A stretch of DNA of 25,213 nucleotides from a virus. Below are positions 14,272-20,487 of the stretch, piece by piece. The DNA is taken from positions 1 through 25,213 of the IMG/VR virus record IMGVR_UViG_3300034152_000391; one strand, 5' to 3'. Every line of letters begins with the position of its first letter. Position 1 is the first letter of the stretch. The translations under genes were made by a program, and so were the position numbers. The notes beneath the pieces were generated by a model. That model did no database searches and was not told where the DNA came from. It worked only from the letters and a program-made list of their open reading frames with translations.

Positions 14272-15210
14272 TTATACGTCGTCTGATTTTGCCATTGCTA
14301 ATGGATAATAAATCAGCACGCCGCCAATACGCTCATGAACTGGAACTTCAAATTCCAAGCCTTTTTCCTGCGGCCTGAATTGTTCGAAGTCTTGAGGAAT
14401 CTCAAGAGTCATAACGTCGGGATCGCGTCGATAAGCAATAGCCGTATCGTTTGCAAGCTCCCCATTGGCTGCTGCTAACTCGTTTACCCAGTCTACACTT
14501 CTTACCATGCCGTTATTTTGCAGGTAATAGTTTAGAACCGTCGTGTCACTGGTTGTTGTTCTTGGAGTAGAGCGGATCAGTGTCAATTGAGCTAGAGGAA
14601 GAAGCATGGTGTCTGGTTCTTCAACGCCATTTGATTGAGTGATAACTGCATTAGAAATGCTGTTTAAGTCACGAATAATAAGATCAGGTGTCCCAATCTT
14701 GTCGGCAAAGTCTGTTCCACTAGTGCCACCATCTGCTGGAAGTGCAACGTCAGGAATATTTGCATTTGTGAAAAATCCACCTAGATTGTGATCGCTGTCA
14801 CCAAAATAAGCGATTGTGTTTTCACGTTGTGCAATACTTCTGCGTGCAGCATTAGCTTTACGCTGCTGAAGTGGTTTGCCAGCATGCTGTGCAGCGCGAA
14901 TTTCTTGGACACTGTAACCGTAGCTTGCGCCAAGAGATTTCACTGGGCTGGTAAACTCAGCGGCTTTCACGTCAGCACGAGGAAGATCAGTTGCATAATT
15001 AGCAATAACTTTTGCTATGCCAAACATGTCGAACTGTTCATAAGTGATAGATTCTGCACCGGGGCCAGCTTCAAATGATACTGGGATCAGTGAGCGAGCT
15101 TTAAGCGTTGCAAACTTCTTATCATACGTTTTGCCCTTGATGTATTCGAGCTGTCTTAAAAAGAAAATGCTCTGGTCACTATCAAGGTGAGTAAATTCTT
15201 GAGTTTTCAT
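14272..15210 (-). CDS. Major capsid protein (DUF2184-like, HK97 fold)
   Basis: A 312-residue protein. The N-terminus (FLRQLEYIKGKTYDKKFATL, then KARSLIPVSFEAGPGAESIT), YEQFDMFGIAKVIANYATDL, then GYSVQEIRAAQHAGKPLQQR, KANAARRSIAQRENTIAYFG and the C-terminal FEVPVHERIGGVLIYYPLAM match the DUF2184 major capsid family. Size and position after the cement gene agree. There is no sign of a long cleaved N-terminal delta domain; the scaffold function is provided by the gene two upstream. A consensus GGAGGTGAG ribosome binding site precedes the ATG, and a hairpin terminator follows the stop, both consistent with high expression. Confidence 0.9.
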   Translation of the reverse strand: MKTQEFTHLDSDQSIFFLRQLEYIKGKTYDKKFATLKARSLIPVSFEAGPGAESITYEQFDMFGIAKVIANYATDLPRADVKAAEFTSPVKSLGASYGYSVQEIRAAQHAGKPLQQRKANAARRSIAQRENTIAYFGDSDHNLGGFFTNANIPDVALPADGGTSGTDFADKIGTPDLIIRDLNSISNAVITQSNGVEEPDTMLLPLAQLTLIRSTPRTTTSDTTVLNYYLQNNGMVRSVDWVNELAAANGELANDTAIAYRRDPDVMTLEIPQDFEQFRPQEKGLEFEVPVHERIGGVLIYYPLAMAKSDDV

Positions 15211-15221
15211 TGCTCACCTCC

Positions 15222-15728
15222 TTAAGCTGGTAGATTAACGTCTACTTGAGCAAGCCCAGCAGCCGTTGCAGTTGAAGCGAAAAAACATCCAGGAGCTACT
15301 GCTGCATTTGCCGTGTCAGCATCACTTCTGCATGCACCTAATTTAACGAGTGGGCCGTTAGCCGTATGGCGTACATATACCGGCTTGCCGGCATCTACGG
15401 CTTCTTCGACTACTACCCAAATGCGTCCTTTTTTAAGGACTGGAACAGTAGCTTTAATCGCATATGCGGGATCTTCACTATCGCGTGTAGATTCCTGAGC
15501 ATGGCTGTGTCCTACAACACCTACCAAAGTATCCGCCGCAACATCACCGGCTGCTGCGGGAGCTTTGATGCGGTCATCTCCACCAGCGGCGCGGGAAACA
15601 AACCGGCCAAGATAAGATAGTTCAGTTAAATTAACTTTGCTTAAAACGTCTTTTGGCTGAAAGCTATCAGCAATAAGACCAGCAAAGGCTGTTTCTTGAT
15701 TGATTAAAGGAGCAGTTGTTTGACTCAT
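15222..15728 (-). CDS. Capsid cement/decoration protein
   Basis: A 168-residue protein with the pattern of phage structural cement proteins: FAGLIADSFQPKDVLSKVNL, then ELSYLGRFVSRAAGGDD, VGVVGHSHAQ, VPVLKKGRIWVVVEEAVDAG then KPVYVRHT. Such proteins trimerise on the outside of capsids and strengthen them. It lies immediately before the major capsid gene in transcription order, with 11 bases between. The sequence is Ala/Val/Asp-rich and low in Cys, with two Cys near residues 134-150. Confidence 0.8.
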   Translation of the reverse strand: MSQTTAPLINQETAFAGLIADSFQPKDVLSKVNLTELSYLGRFVSRAAGGDDRIKAPAAAGDVAADTLVGVVGHSHAQESTRDSEDPAYAIKATVPVLKKGRIWVVVEEAVDAGKPVYVRHTANGPLVKLGACRSDADTANAAVAPGCFFASTATAAGLAQVDVNLPA

Positions 15729-15730
15729 AA

Positions 15731-16342
15731 TTATTTACCTCCCACTGCTTCGAGACTGTGAGCTAGTGGCTGTTGCCATAACTCTGAGTCACGTTTCATG
15801 TTGTCTGCCCTGATTTCAGCAGCAGTTTTTTCCTCACCATCCTTTCTTGATTTTTCATTTTCATGAAGATCAAGAATAAGCGGATTGTCCTTTTTCTCAT
15901 CTTTTTTAGGCTCAGTTTCCATGATCGCATCAAAACGTGCATTGATGTAATCATCACTTCTGCCTTCTTCGTCAAACTTTTCTGACTTGGACTTAATAAC
16001 TGCCACTTTAACAGCCTTGTCATCCATTTCATCAAGCTTTTCCAAAGTTTCTTTATCCAGATGAGGCGTTGCTTGAGAAACAAGTTTCATTCGAGCAGAA
16101 ACCAAGTCTTTTACTTTTGGTGCTTCTTCCGCATCCTTTTTCATCTTGTCTCTTTCCTCTGTGACTTGATCAAGCTTAGCTTGGATCTCGTCTTTTTCTT
16201 TCTTGCCGTCAGTCTTGGTGCTTTCAAGCTCAGCTTTTACATCGGCGAGAGCCTTATCTTTCTTCTCATTCTCGCTTGCGATTGCAGAAGCCAAGGCCTC
16301 ACTAGCATCATACTGGACGCCATTGATCGTGACCTTAGTCAT
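15731..16342 (-). CDS. Predicted separate scaffold protein from an internal start
   Basis: Within the protease-scaffold gene an ATG at 16342-16340 (residue 202, start of MTKVTINGVQYDASEA) is preceded by GGAGGT (16354-16349) at a 6-base spacing, as good a ribosome binding site as those of whole genes here. It would yield a 203-residue protein of coiled coil plus capsid-interacting C-terminus, with no protease domain. Lambda C/Nu3 uses the same nested arrangement. The site is seen in sequence; production of the short form is inferred. Confidence 0.65.
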   Translation of the reverse strand: MTKVTINGVQYDASEALASAIASENEKKDKALADVKAELESTKTDGKKEKDEIQAKLDQVTEERDKMKKDAEEAPKVKDLVSARMKLVSQATPHLDKETLEKLDEMDDKAVKVAVIKSKSEKFDEEGRSDDYINARFDAIMETEPKKDEKKDNPLILDLHENEKSRKDGEEKTAAEIRADNMKRDSELWQQPLAHSLEAVGGK

Positions 16343-16945
16343 GTGACTACCTCCGTTATTGGGTTTATCCAAACGATCTTTTCTAGGACTCTCGCCTTCC
16401 AAGATCAATTCAGCATCTTCACTGTCGAGTCTTAATTTTACCTCACGTCCTGCCCTTCCTCTGTCTACTATTGCCAGATGATTACCGCGTATATTTGTCT
16501 GACGTGCATCGTAATGCTCACCTTTATAGACACCGGGCTCAAACACTACGTCACACTTATAACCACAACTAACTTCTCGAAGTCCTTGTTTTTCGACCTC
16601 ATCAATAATTTTCTGATCCATAAGCGTCACGACAGTTTCTACAAAATCACCATCTTGTTTAGGATTATCTGCGGTAACACCAACCATGTATTTCTTCACG
16701 TTACTTGATGTCACCAGCTCACTAGGGTGGCGATTAGTAACCGGAATACCCGCAAATGTAGAAAGCGAGTCTGCCTTAAACACTTCATCAGGGTGGCGAA
16801 GCTCACGCCTAACTGTGCCATCAGCTCGCCTATACTGAAAAATTCCAGCTCGTGTAACATGTGCTGGAACTTTTAAAAATCCACTGTCTAACTTGATGGC
16901 CTTGGCGTCGAGTTTGTATGTGTCAAATCTATTAGCAGTTGTCAT
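15731..16945 (-). CDS. Prohead protease-scaffold fusion (DUF2213-like)
   Basis: A 404-residue protein. Residues about 1-185 match the DUF2213 protease-like domain: GIPVTNRHPSELVTSSNVKK (67-86), LREVSCGY (122-129), NIRGNHLAIVDRGRAG (151-166). H73 and S126 are candidate catalytic residues by analogy with prohead proteases. Residues about 225-300 are a Lys/Glu-rich coiled coil (AKLDQVTEERDKMKKDAEEA), as in capsid scaffolds, and the C-terminal 100 residues are charged. The stop of the upstream gene overlaps its ATG (ATGA). An internal start with a strong ribosome binding site lies at codon 202 (see 15731-16342), so the scaffold half is probably also made alone. Confidence 0.82.
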   Translation of the reverse strand: MTTANRFDTYKLDAKAIKLDSGFLKVPAHVTRAGIFQYRRADGTVRRELRHPDEVFKADSLSTFAGIPVTNRHPSELVTSSNVKKYMVGVTADNPKQDGDFVETVVTLMDQKIIDEVEKQGLREVSCGYKCDVVFEPGVYKGEHYDARQTNIRGNHLAIVDRGRAGREVKLRLDSEDAELILEGESPRKDRLDKPNNGGSHMTKVTINGVQYDASEALASAIASENEKKDKALADVKAELESTKTDGKKEKDEIQAKLDQVTEERDKMKKDAEEAPKVKDLVSARMKLVSQATPHLDKETLEKLDEMDDKAVKVAVIKSKSEKFDEEGRSDDYINARFDAIMETEPKKDEKKDNPLILDLHENEKSRKDGEEKTAAEIRADNMKRDSELWQQPLAHSLEAVGGK

Positions 16946-18798
16946 AAATTTTCTCCAGTCTGTTCACCAAAACCACCTAGTAAAAAACCAGCACCGATGG
17001 TGGCCGCTGTCGATAAAAGTGAACCGCTACGCTCCTCATCTGCTTCTTCAGTAATTAAATCTTCAAGCACCGGCTCGGCATAACATCTACAGTTGCTCAC
17101 CATAGAATTTTGTGCTAAATACATGCCTGCAGATGTTTCTAGGTTATAAACATATTCATTTATTGATATTTTTTCAATCGAGGTAATTTTTTGAAATTTA
17201 TAAAAGGCCAGATCCCTTGGAACAAAATACAAGACATTTCCGCAAAAGAACTCGCTAAAAGGTATCTTGATGGTGAAAGCATCAATAGTATTTCTAATGA
17301 TCTCAAGATCAGTCGCGGGGCTATCACCAGGATTTTGAAAGAATCTGGGGTTTGTCTCCGTAAAAGATCCGAAGCTGAAATTCTCAAATGGTCTAAAATG
17401 ACCGCCGACCAGCGCAGGTCGCAAGTTAAAAATGCCCACATCGCAAGCAGAGGAAGTAAAAGAGCACACTCTCATAAATGCAGCGTTGCGAAAACTAATC
17501 AGGATCGACAAACTAGAAAAGGAAAATTTGAAAAAAGAATCAAAAATTTTCTTGAAGATAGTGGTTTTTGCTGCACTTCCCAGTTTGCTTGGCAGCAATT
17601 TAACATCGATATCTGCGTTAACGATGCCATCTCCGTGGAAATCTTGTCTTCTCCCGTGAACCCTCTTGGCAGGGTTCTCGATGCTCGAAAAATTGTCAAA
17701 CATCTCAGATATAGTAGGCCCATTGTTTACATTGTTATGAGTAATTATCGGTTTTTTAAAAAAAGTGGAGCGCACAAAGAGCTTGTCGCTATCTTGAATA
17801 ATATCCTTAGTAGCGACAAAGCCGCGCGAAGTAAATATTGGGTGATTAGGTGTCGTAATCATTTTGGAAGCATCGCCTTCAAAACTTACTGCGAAACCAT
17901 CCCCGCTATATTTTCTACGATACATTCGTTTCAAATGACCAAGAACCTTAACTTTAGTTGATCCTACAAAACATTGATAATCTTCCCCAGGATGGCCCGT
18001 GTCACTTGGAGGATCATTCCAGCTATATGTGCGACCTTCTTTAATGCGGTGCGTTGGCCTAACACGTTCATCAAGGGATGTTCTCCAAATATATTTCTTA
18101 ACCCCAAGGGATGTTTGTCTTACTTTCGTTAGCTGCCCGTTTAACTTACTCACTTGATCACGAGCAATCAAATTCAAGTTAGCCTCAGTTTTACCAGTTT
18201 TTTGCTCGATAAGTTCGCGTACAGCTTGTGCAGGTAGACCTTGGCGCACGCCACGCATAACTACCGAGCGAACTTCATTGATATGTCGTTGAGGCAAACT
18301 GGTAATAAGCTGAGCATTTTCTCTGGAAAAACTCTCAAGGATCCCTTCGAGATATGGTTCATGTCGAAACACATCCACACTTAGAACTTGTCTAAAAACC
18401 TTATCATTTTGGGCTAAGTTCCACCGAGAAGTTTGTCCACCGATACGTTTAGCTAAACTTTCTATCTCATCATCGGTTAAACGTCGGCCAAATTCAACTA
18501 AAATCCCACCAAGTATAGTTTCGAGTTCATCAGGAAAATCGTCAAAGCGTTGTGGCTCAAGCTCCATACGCGCCGTCGCCAAAAGTGAGTCTAAACGAGA
18601 AATCAGATTTTCGTTAACCGAAGCAAAAAACTCGTCGAAATATAAATTTAGTTCTTTTAGATATTGTCTCTCAATTTGCCTGGGATGCAAAAGGGGTGGC
18701 GGCGTTAAACTAAACTTTTTTCCACGGCGACGTTGCCAAGCACGACGTCGGCGCAGTGCTCGATCAATATCTGGATTTGTCCTAAGGCGCAGACCCAT
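16942..18798 (-). CDS. Mu gpF-like minor head protein interrupted by an intein
   Basis: A 618-codon frame. Residues 1-275 and 570-618 form the host protein (324 residues after splicing). The N-extein contains VMRGVRQGLPAQAVRELIEQ, ARDQVSKLNGQLTKVRQTSL and LDERVRPTHRIKEGRTYSWN, then GHPGEDYQ. The C-extein begins CRCYAEPV. Joined, they give the H-P-G-E-D-x-x-C-R-C motif of the phage Mu F head morphogenesis family. Such proteins sit inside the head near the portal and are needed for assembly or DNA ejection. Residues 276-569 are an intein inserted directly before the first Cys of C-R-C. The gene follows the portal gene after 7 bases and overlaps the protease gene (ATGA). An antisense gene lies within the intein. 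Confidence 0.9.
   Translation of the reverse strand: MGLRLRTNPDIDRALRRRRAWQRRRGKKFSLTPPPLLHPRQIERQYLKELNLYFDEFFASVNENLISRLDSLLATARMELEPQRFDDFPDELETILGGILVEFGRRLTDDEIESLAKRIGGQTSRWNLAQNDKVFRQVLSVDVFRHEPYLEGILESFSRENAQLITSLPQRHINEVRSVVMRGVRQGLPAQAVRELIEQKTGKTEANLNLIARDQVSKLNGQLTKVRQTSLGVKKYIWRTSLDERVRPTHRIKEGRTYSWNDPPSDTGHPGEDYQCFVGSTKVKVLGHLKRMYRRKYSGDGFAVSFEGDASKMITTPNHPIFTSRGFVATKDIIQDSDKLFVRSTFFKKPIITHNNVNNGPTISEMFDNFSSIENPAKRVHGRRQDFHGDGIVNADIDVKLLPSKLGSAAKTTIFKKIFDSFFKFSFSSLSILISFRNAAFMRVCSFTSSACDVGIFNLRPALVGGHFRPFENFSFGSFTETNPRFFQNPGDSPATDLEIIRNTIDAFTIKIPFSEFFCGNVLYFVPRDLAFYKFQKITSIEKISINEYVYNLETSAGMYLAQNSMVSNCRCYAEPVLEDLITEEADEERSGSLLSTAATIGAGFLLGGFGEQTGENL
17092..17973 (-). mobile_element. 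Intein in the gpF-like protein
   Basis: 294 residues (276-569 of the precursor). The N-terminal splice block is CFVGSTKVKV with Cys1. Block B is ITTPNHPIFTSRGF with Thr316 and His319. The C-terminal block is VYNLETSAGMYLAQNSMVSN, followed by Cys570 as the +1 nucleophile. All splice nucleophiles (Cys1, Asn294, Cys+1) are present. The usual penultimate His is Ser568, and block F also lacks its His. No LAGLIDADG motif lies in this frame. About 200 residues between blocks B and F include DFHGDG (386-391) and a Phe/Ser-rich part that is the mirror of a Lys/Glu-rich antisense gene. The insertion point, the most conserved motif of the host protein, is typical of inteins. Confidence 0.9.
17191..17961 (+). 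CDS. Antisense-nested Vsr/PD-(D/E)XK-like homing endonuclease
   Basis: A 256-codon gene wholly inside the intein on the other strand. The start is TTG at 17191, with GAGGT six bases upstream (17180-17184). Residues 1-12 (MKFIKGQIPWNK) carry the K-G-x-I-P-W-N-K motif common in phage homing endonucleases. Residues 17-51 (AKELAKRYLDGESINSISND, LKISRGAITRILKE) form a clear helix-turn-helix. Residues 112-222 fit a Vsr/PD-(D/E)XK nuclease: E114 in FEKRIKNFLEDSGF, D140 in FNIDICV, E150 in AISVEI, D164 with K167/K170 downstream, and a final strand KYWVIRC. A usual His after the Glu is not obvious. It would cut intein-free gpF-like genes and so spread the intein. Codons are exactly opposite those of the intein. 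Activity is untested; the reading frame and motifs argue against chance. Confidence 0.82.
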   Translation: MKFIKGQIPWNKIQDISAKELAKRYLDGESINSISNDLKISRGAITRILKESGVCLRKRSEAEILKWSKMTADQRRSQVKNAHIASRGSKRAHSHKCSVAKTNQDRQTRKGKFEKRIKNFLEDSGFCCTSQFAWQQFNIDICVNDAISVEILSSPVNPLGRVLDARKIVKHLRYSRPIVYIVMSNYRFFKKSGAHKELVAILNNILSSDKAARSKYWVIRCRNHFGSIAFKTYCETIPAIFSTIHSFQMTKNLNFS

Positions 18799-18805
18799 AT
18801 CTTAC

Positions 18806-20236
18806 CTAATCGTTACCTTCCATCTCTTTTTTGCCATCTTCTGGGTTTTGCTCAGGGTTTTCACCCAAACTTTCACCAGGTTTTCTTAAACCGGCATTAA
18901 TCTCTGTTTCAAAACTATATTCACCACGGCTAAAGCGACTAAGTGCCACCTCGTCAGGATCCACCACACCGAGTTCGATGTAGGTCTTATCGGTCTGGGC
19001 TTGCTTAGCTCTAGCGTCTATGAGCTGAGATTTTGTAAGGCGCTCGACTGGTTCAAACACGATATCCCATTTTCCAGGCACCTTACCACCAGTGGGGCCA
19101 TCGCCTGTGGACATGATAATCTCAAAAAGTTTCTTAAGCCTGGGCTTAAGCATTTGTTTTTGGTTTCCACGTATCGTGTCCTCGTATACGCGGCGCTCCG
19201 ATTCTCCAGTAGCCCCCAGCCCGCTTGGTGATTCACCAAAGAGCACAGTGTGTGGGTATTCGGTAGCCGCTGCAAACTTCTTATTGATCTTCTCTAAAAC
19301 CTGCCAAAGACCACTCATTGTGGTCGGCTTTCTTTCAAAGTCCTCGGCGTCAGCGTCGATCAAAGCAGCCCTAAGCACCGAGCGTGACTTTTCGACAATA
19401 GCTATTCGTTTTTCTATCAAGTCCATGCCGTCGACCGAGCTGATGATATCCGCCAGGTTTTTTATCTTGTATACGGCTTGGCCAAAATCAACTATCAAAA
19501 CATGCACCGAGGCATAGGCTACTTGGTAATCACGTATGTCGTCACCAAGCTTTGTAAAAAGGCTGTCATGCCAGTAATGATTTTGTATAAAGTGACGCCG
19601 AGGAAGTCTCGAACCATCGAAGCGAATTATCCTCGAATGGTGAATTTCATTTACAAGCATCTGCGAGCTTTTTCGCTCAAGTTCTGACATGGATCCCGAT
19701 ACTCTAGGCTGGATAGCATAAGTTTCAGGACGGCCAAAGTTATCGCTTCTAGGATCCGCGTTTATAGTTCTCGCTACAAGTTCAAAGCGATGAAGCAACG
19801 TTAAAAACTCAAGCCTATTCACTTTATCTAAATCAAGTGGTGTCGAGTAGTCGTCACTGTCATCCGTTCCCAACAACAACCCCGCCCCACCGTAAAGTCT
19901 GCCCCACTGCATACCAAGGGTAATCTTGTTTGTATCATCGATTATCACCAAGTCGTCATAAGCTTTCATCACCTCATCGATAGTTTCTTCAGAAAGCTCC
20001 GGGGATACAAGCCTAAAGCCTTCTCGCATCATATCTTCAGGTAAAATGTTTATGACTTTCTGGGCCATCTCGTCAGAAGCATATATTTCTTCAAGCTCTG
20101 CTTCTGCTAGACGGTCATGGACGGCGCGGGCAGCAAGGCGCTTATCCTTTTGGCTATAGCCAAGACCTGTTAATATATTTTGCCACCCATCTAATTTTAG
20201 TACACTTTCTATTGGGCTTCTAACTTCGTTGCTCAT
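18806..20236 (-). CDS. Portal protein (DUF1073-like)
   Basis: A 476-residue protein. It starts SVLKLDGWQNILTGLGYSQK and includes AELEEIYASDEMAQKVINIL, then PEDMMREGFRL, GMQWGRLYGGAGLLLGTDDS, DLIEKRIAIVEKSRSVLRAA, YPHTVLFGESPSGLGATGES, ERRVYEDTIRGNQKQMLKPR and LKKLFEIIMS. This is the anti-CBASS-free core pattern of the DUF1073 portal family: acidic motif, G-x-L-Y-G-G-A, and F-G-x-S-P-x-G-L-x-A-T-G-E. Twelve copies would form the DNA channel and bind the large terminase. It overlaps the small upstream gene by 4 bases (20233-20236). Confidence 0.9.
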   Translation of the reverse strand: MSNEVRSPIESVLKLDGWQNILTGLGYSQKDKRLAARAVHDRLAEAELEEIYASDEMAQKVINILPEDMMREGFRLVSPELSEETIDEVMKAYDDLVIIDDTNKITLGMQWGRLYGGAGLLLGTDDSDDYSTPLDLDKVNRLEFLTLLHRFELVARTINADPRSDNFGRPETYAIQPRVSGSMSELERKSSQMLVNEIHHSRIIRFDGSRLPRRHFIQNHYWHDSLFTKLGDDIRDYQVAYASVHVLIVDFGQAVYKIKNLADIISSVDGMDLIEKRIAIVEKSRSVLRAALIDADAEDFERKPTTMSGLWQVLEKINKKFAAATEYPHTVLFGESPSGLGATGESERRVYEDTIRGNQKQMLKPRLKKLFEIIMSTGDGPTGGKVPGKWDIVFEPVERLTKSQLIDARAKQAQTDKTYIELGVVDPDEVALSRFSRGEYSFETEINAGLRKPGESLGENPEQNPEDGKKEMEGND

Positions 20237-20487
20237 TTTTTAGCTTCCCCGCCCTTTTTTGGTTTTTCTTCCCAATAAGTTTTCTGCACTACTTCTATAG
20301 GATCAAAATCTTGCTCGAAAGTTTCTTCTTTTTCCACGTATACCAGTTTTTGCTCAGCTTCACTTCCCTCAAGTCGGTTGTAAGCTACGCCTTTAAGCCA
20401 CTCCCCAGTGAGCGGATCTTTCATAAAAGGCGTCGTGATCTTAATAAACTTCTCACCAGATTTTTTATGTTTATATACTATTGCCAT
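20233..20487 (-). CDS. Small protein between terminase and portal
   Basis: An 84-residue, highly charged protein (Lys/Glu-rich) of unknown family. The N-terminal 50 residues (MAIVYKHKKSGEKFIKITTP, then KDPLTGEWLKGVAYNRLEGS) look like a small beta domain containing a D-P-x-T-G-x-W segment. The C-terminus is Lys/Gly/Glu-rich and probably disordered. It is tightly coupled: its ATG overlaps the terminase stop (TAATG) and its end overlaps the portal start by 4 bases. Small genes at this position are common in phages, and this one may assist packaging. Confidence 0.68.
   Translation of the reverse strand: MAIVYKHKKSGEKFIKITTPFMKDPLTGEWLKGVAYNRLEGSEAEQKLVYVEKEETFEQDFDPIEVVQKTYWEEKPKKGGEAKK

Noticed and set aside
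14788-15078. A 96-codon plus-strand frame within the major capsid gene
   Set aside because: It has no ribosome binding site and no motif, and it is opposite a clearly coding capsid gene. It is judged a chance frame.
17432-17723. Other short frames inside the intein region on both strands (17432-17659 plus, 17499-17723 minus, 17160-17441 minus)
   Set aside because: They show no domains and are out of frame with both the intein and the nuclease gene.
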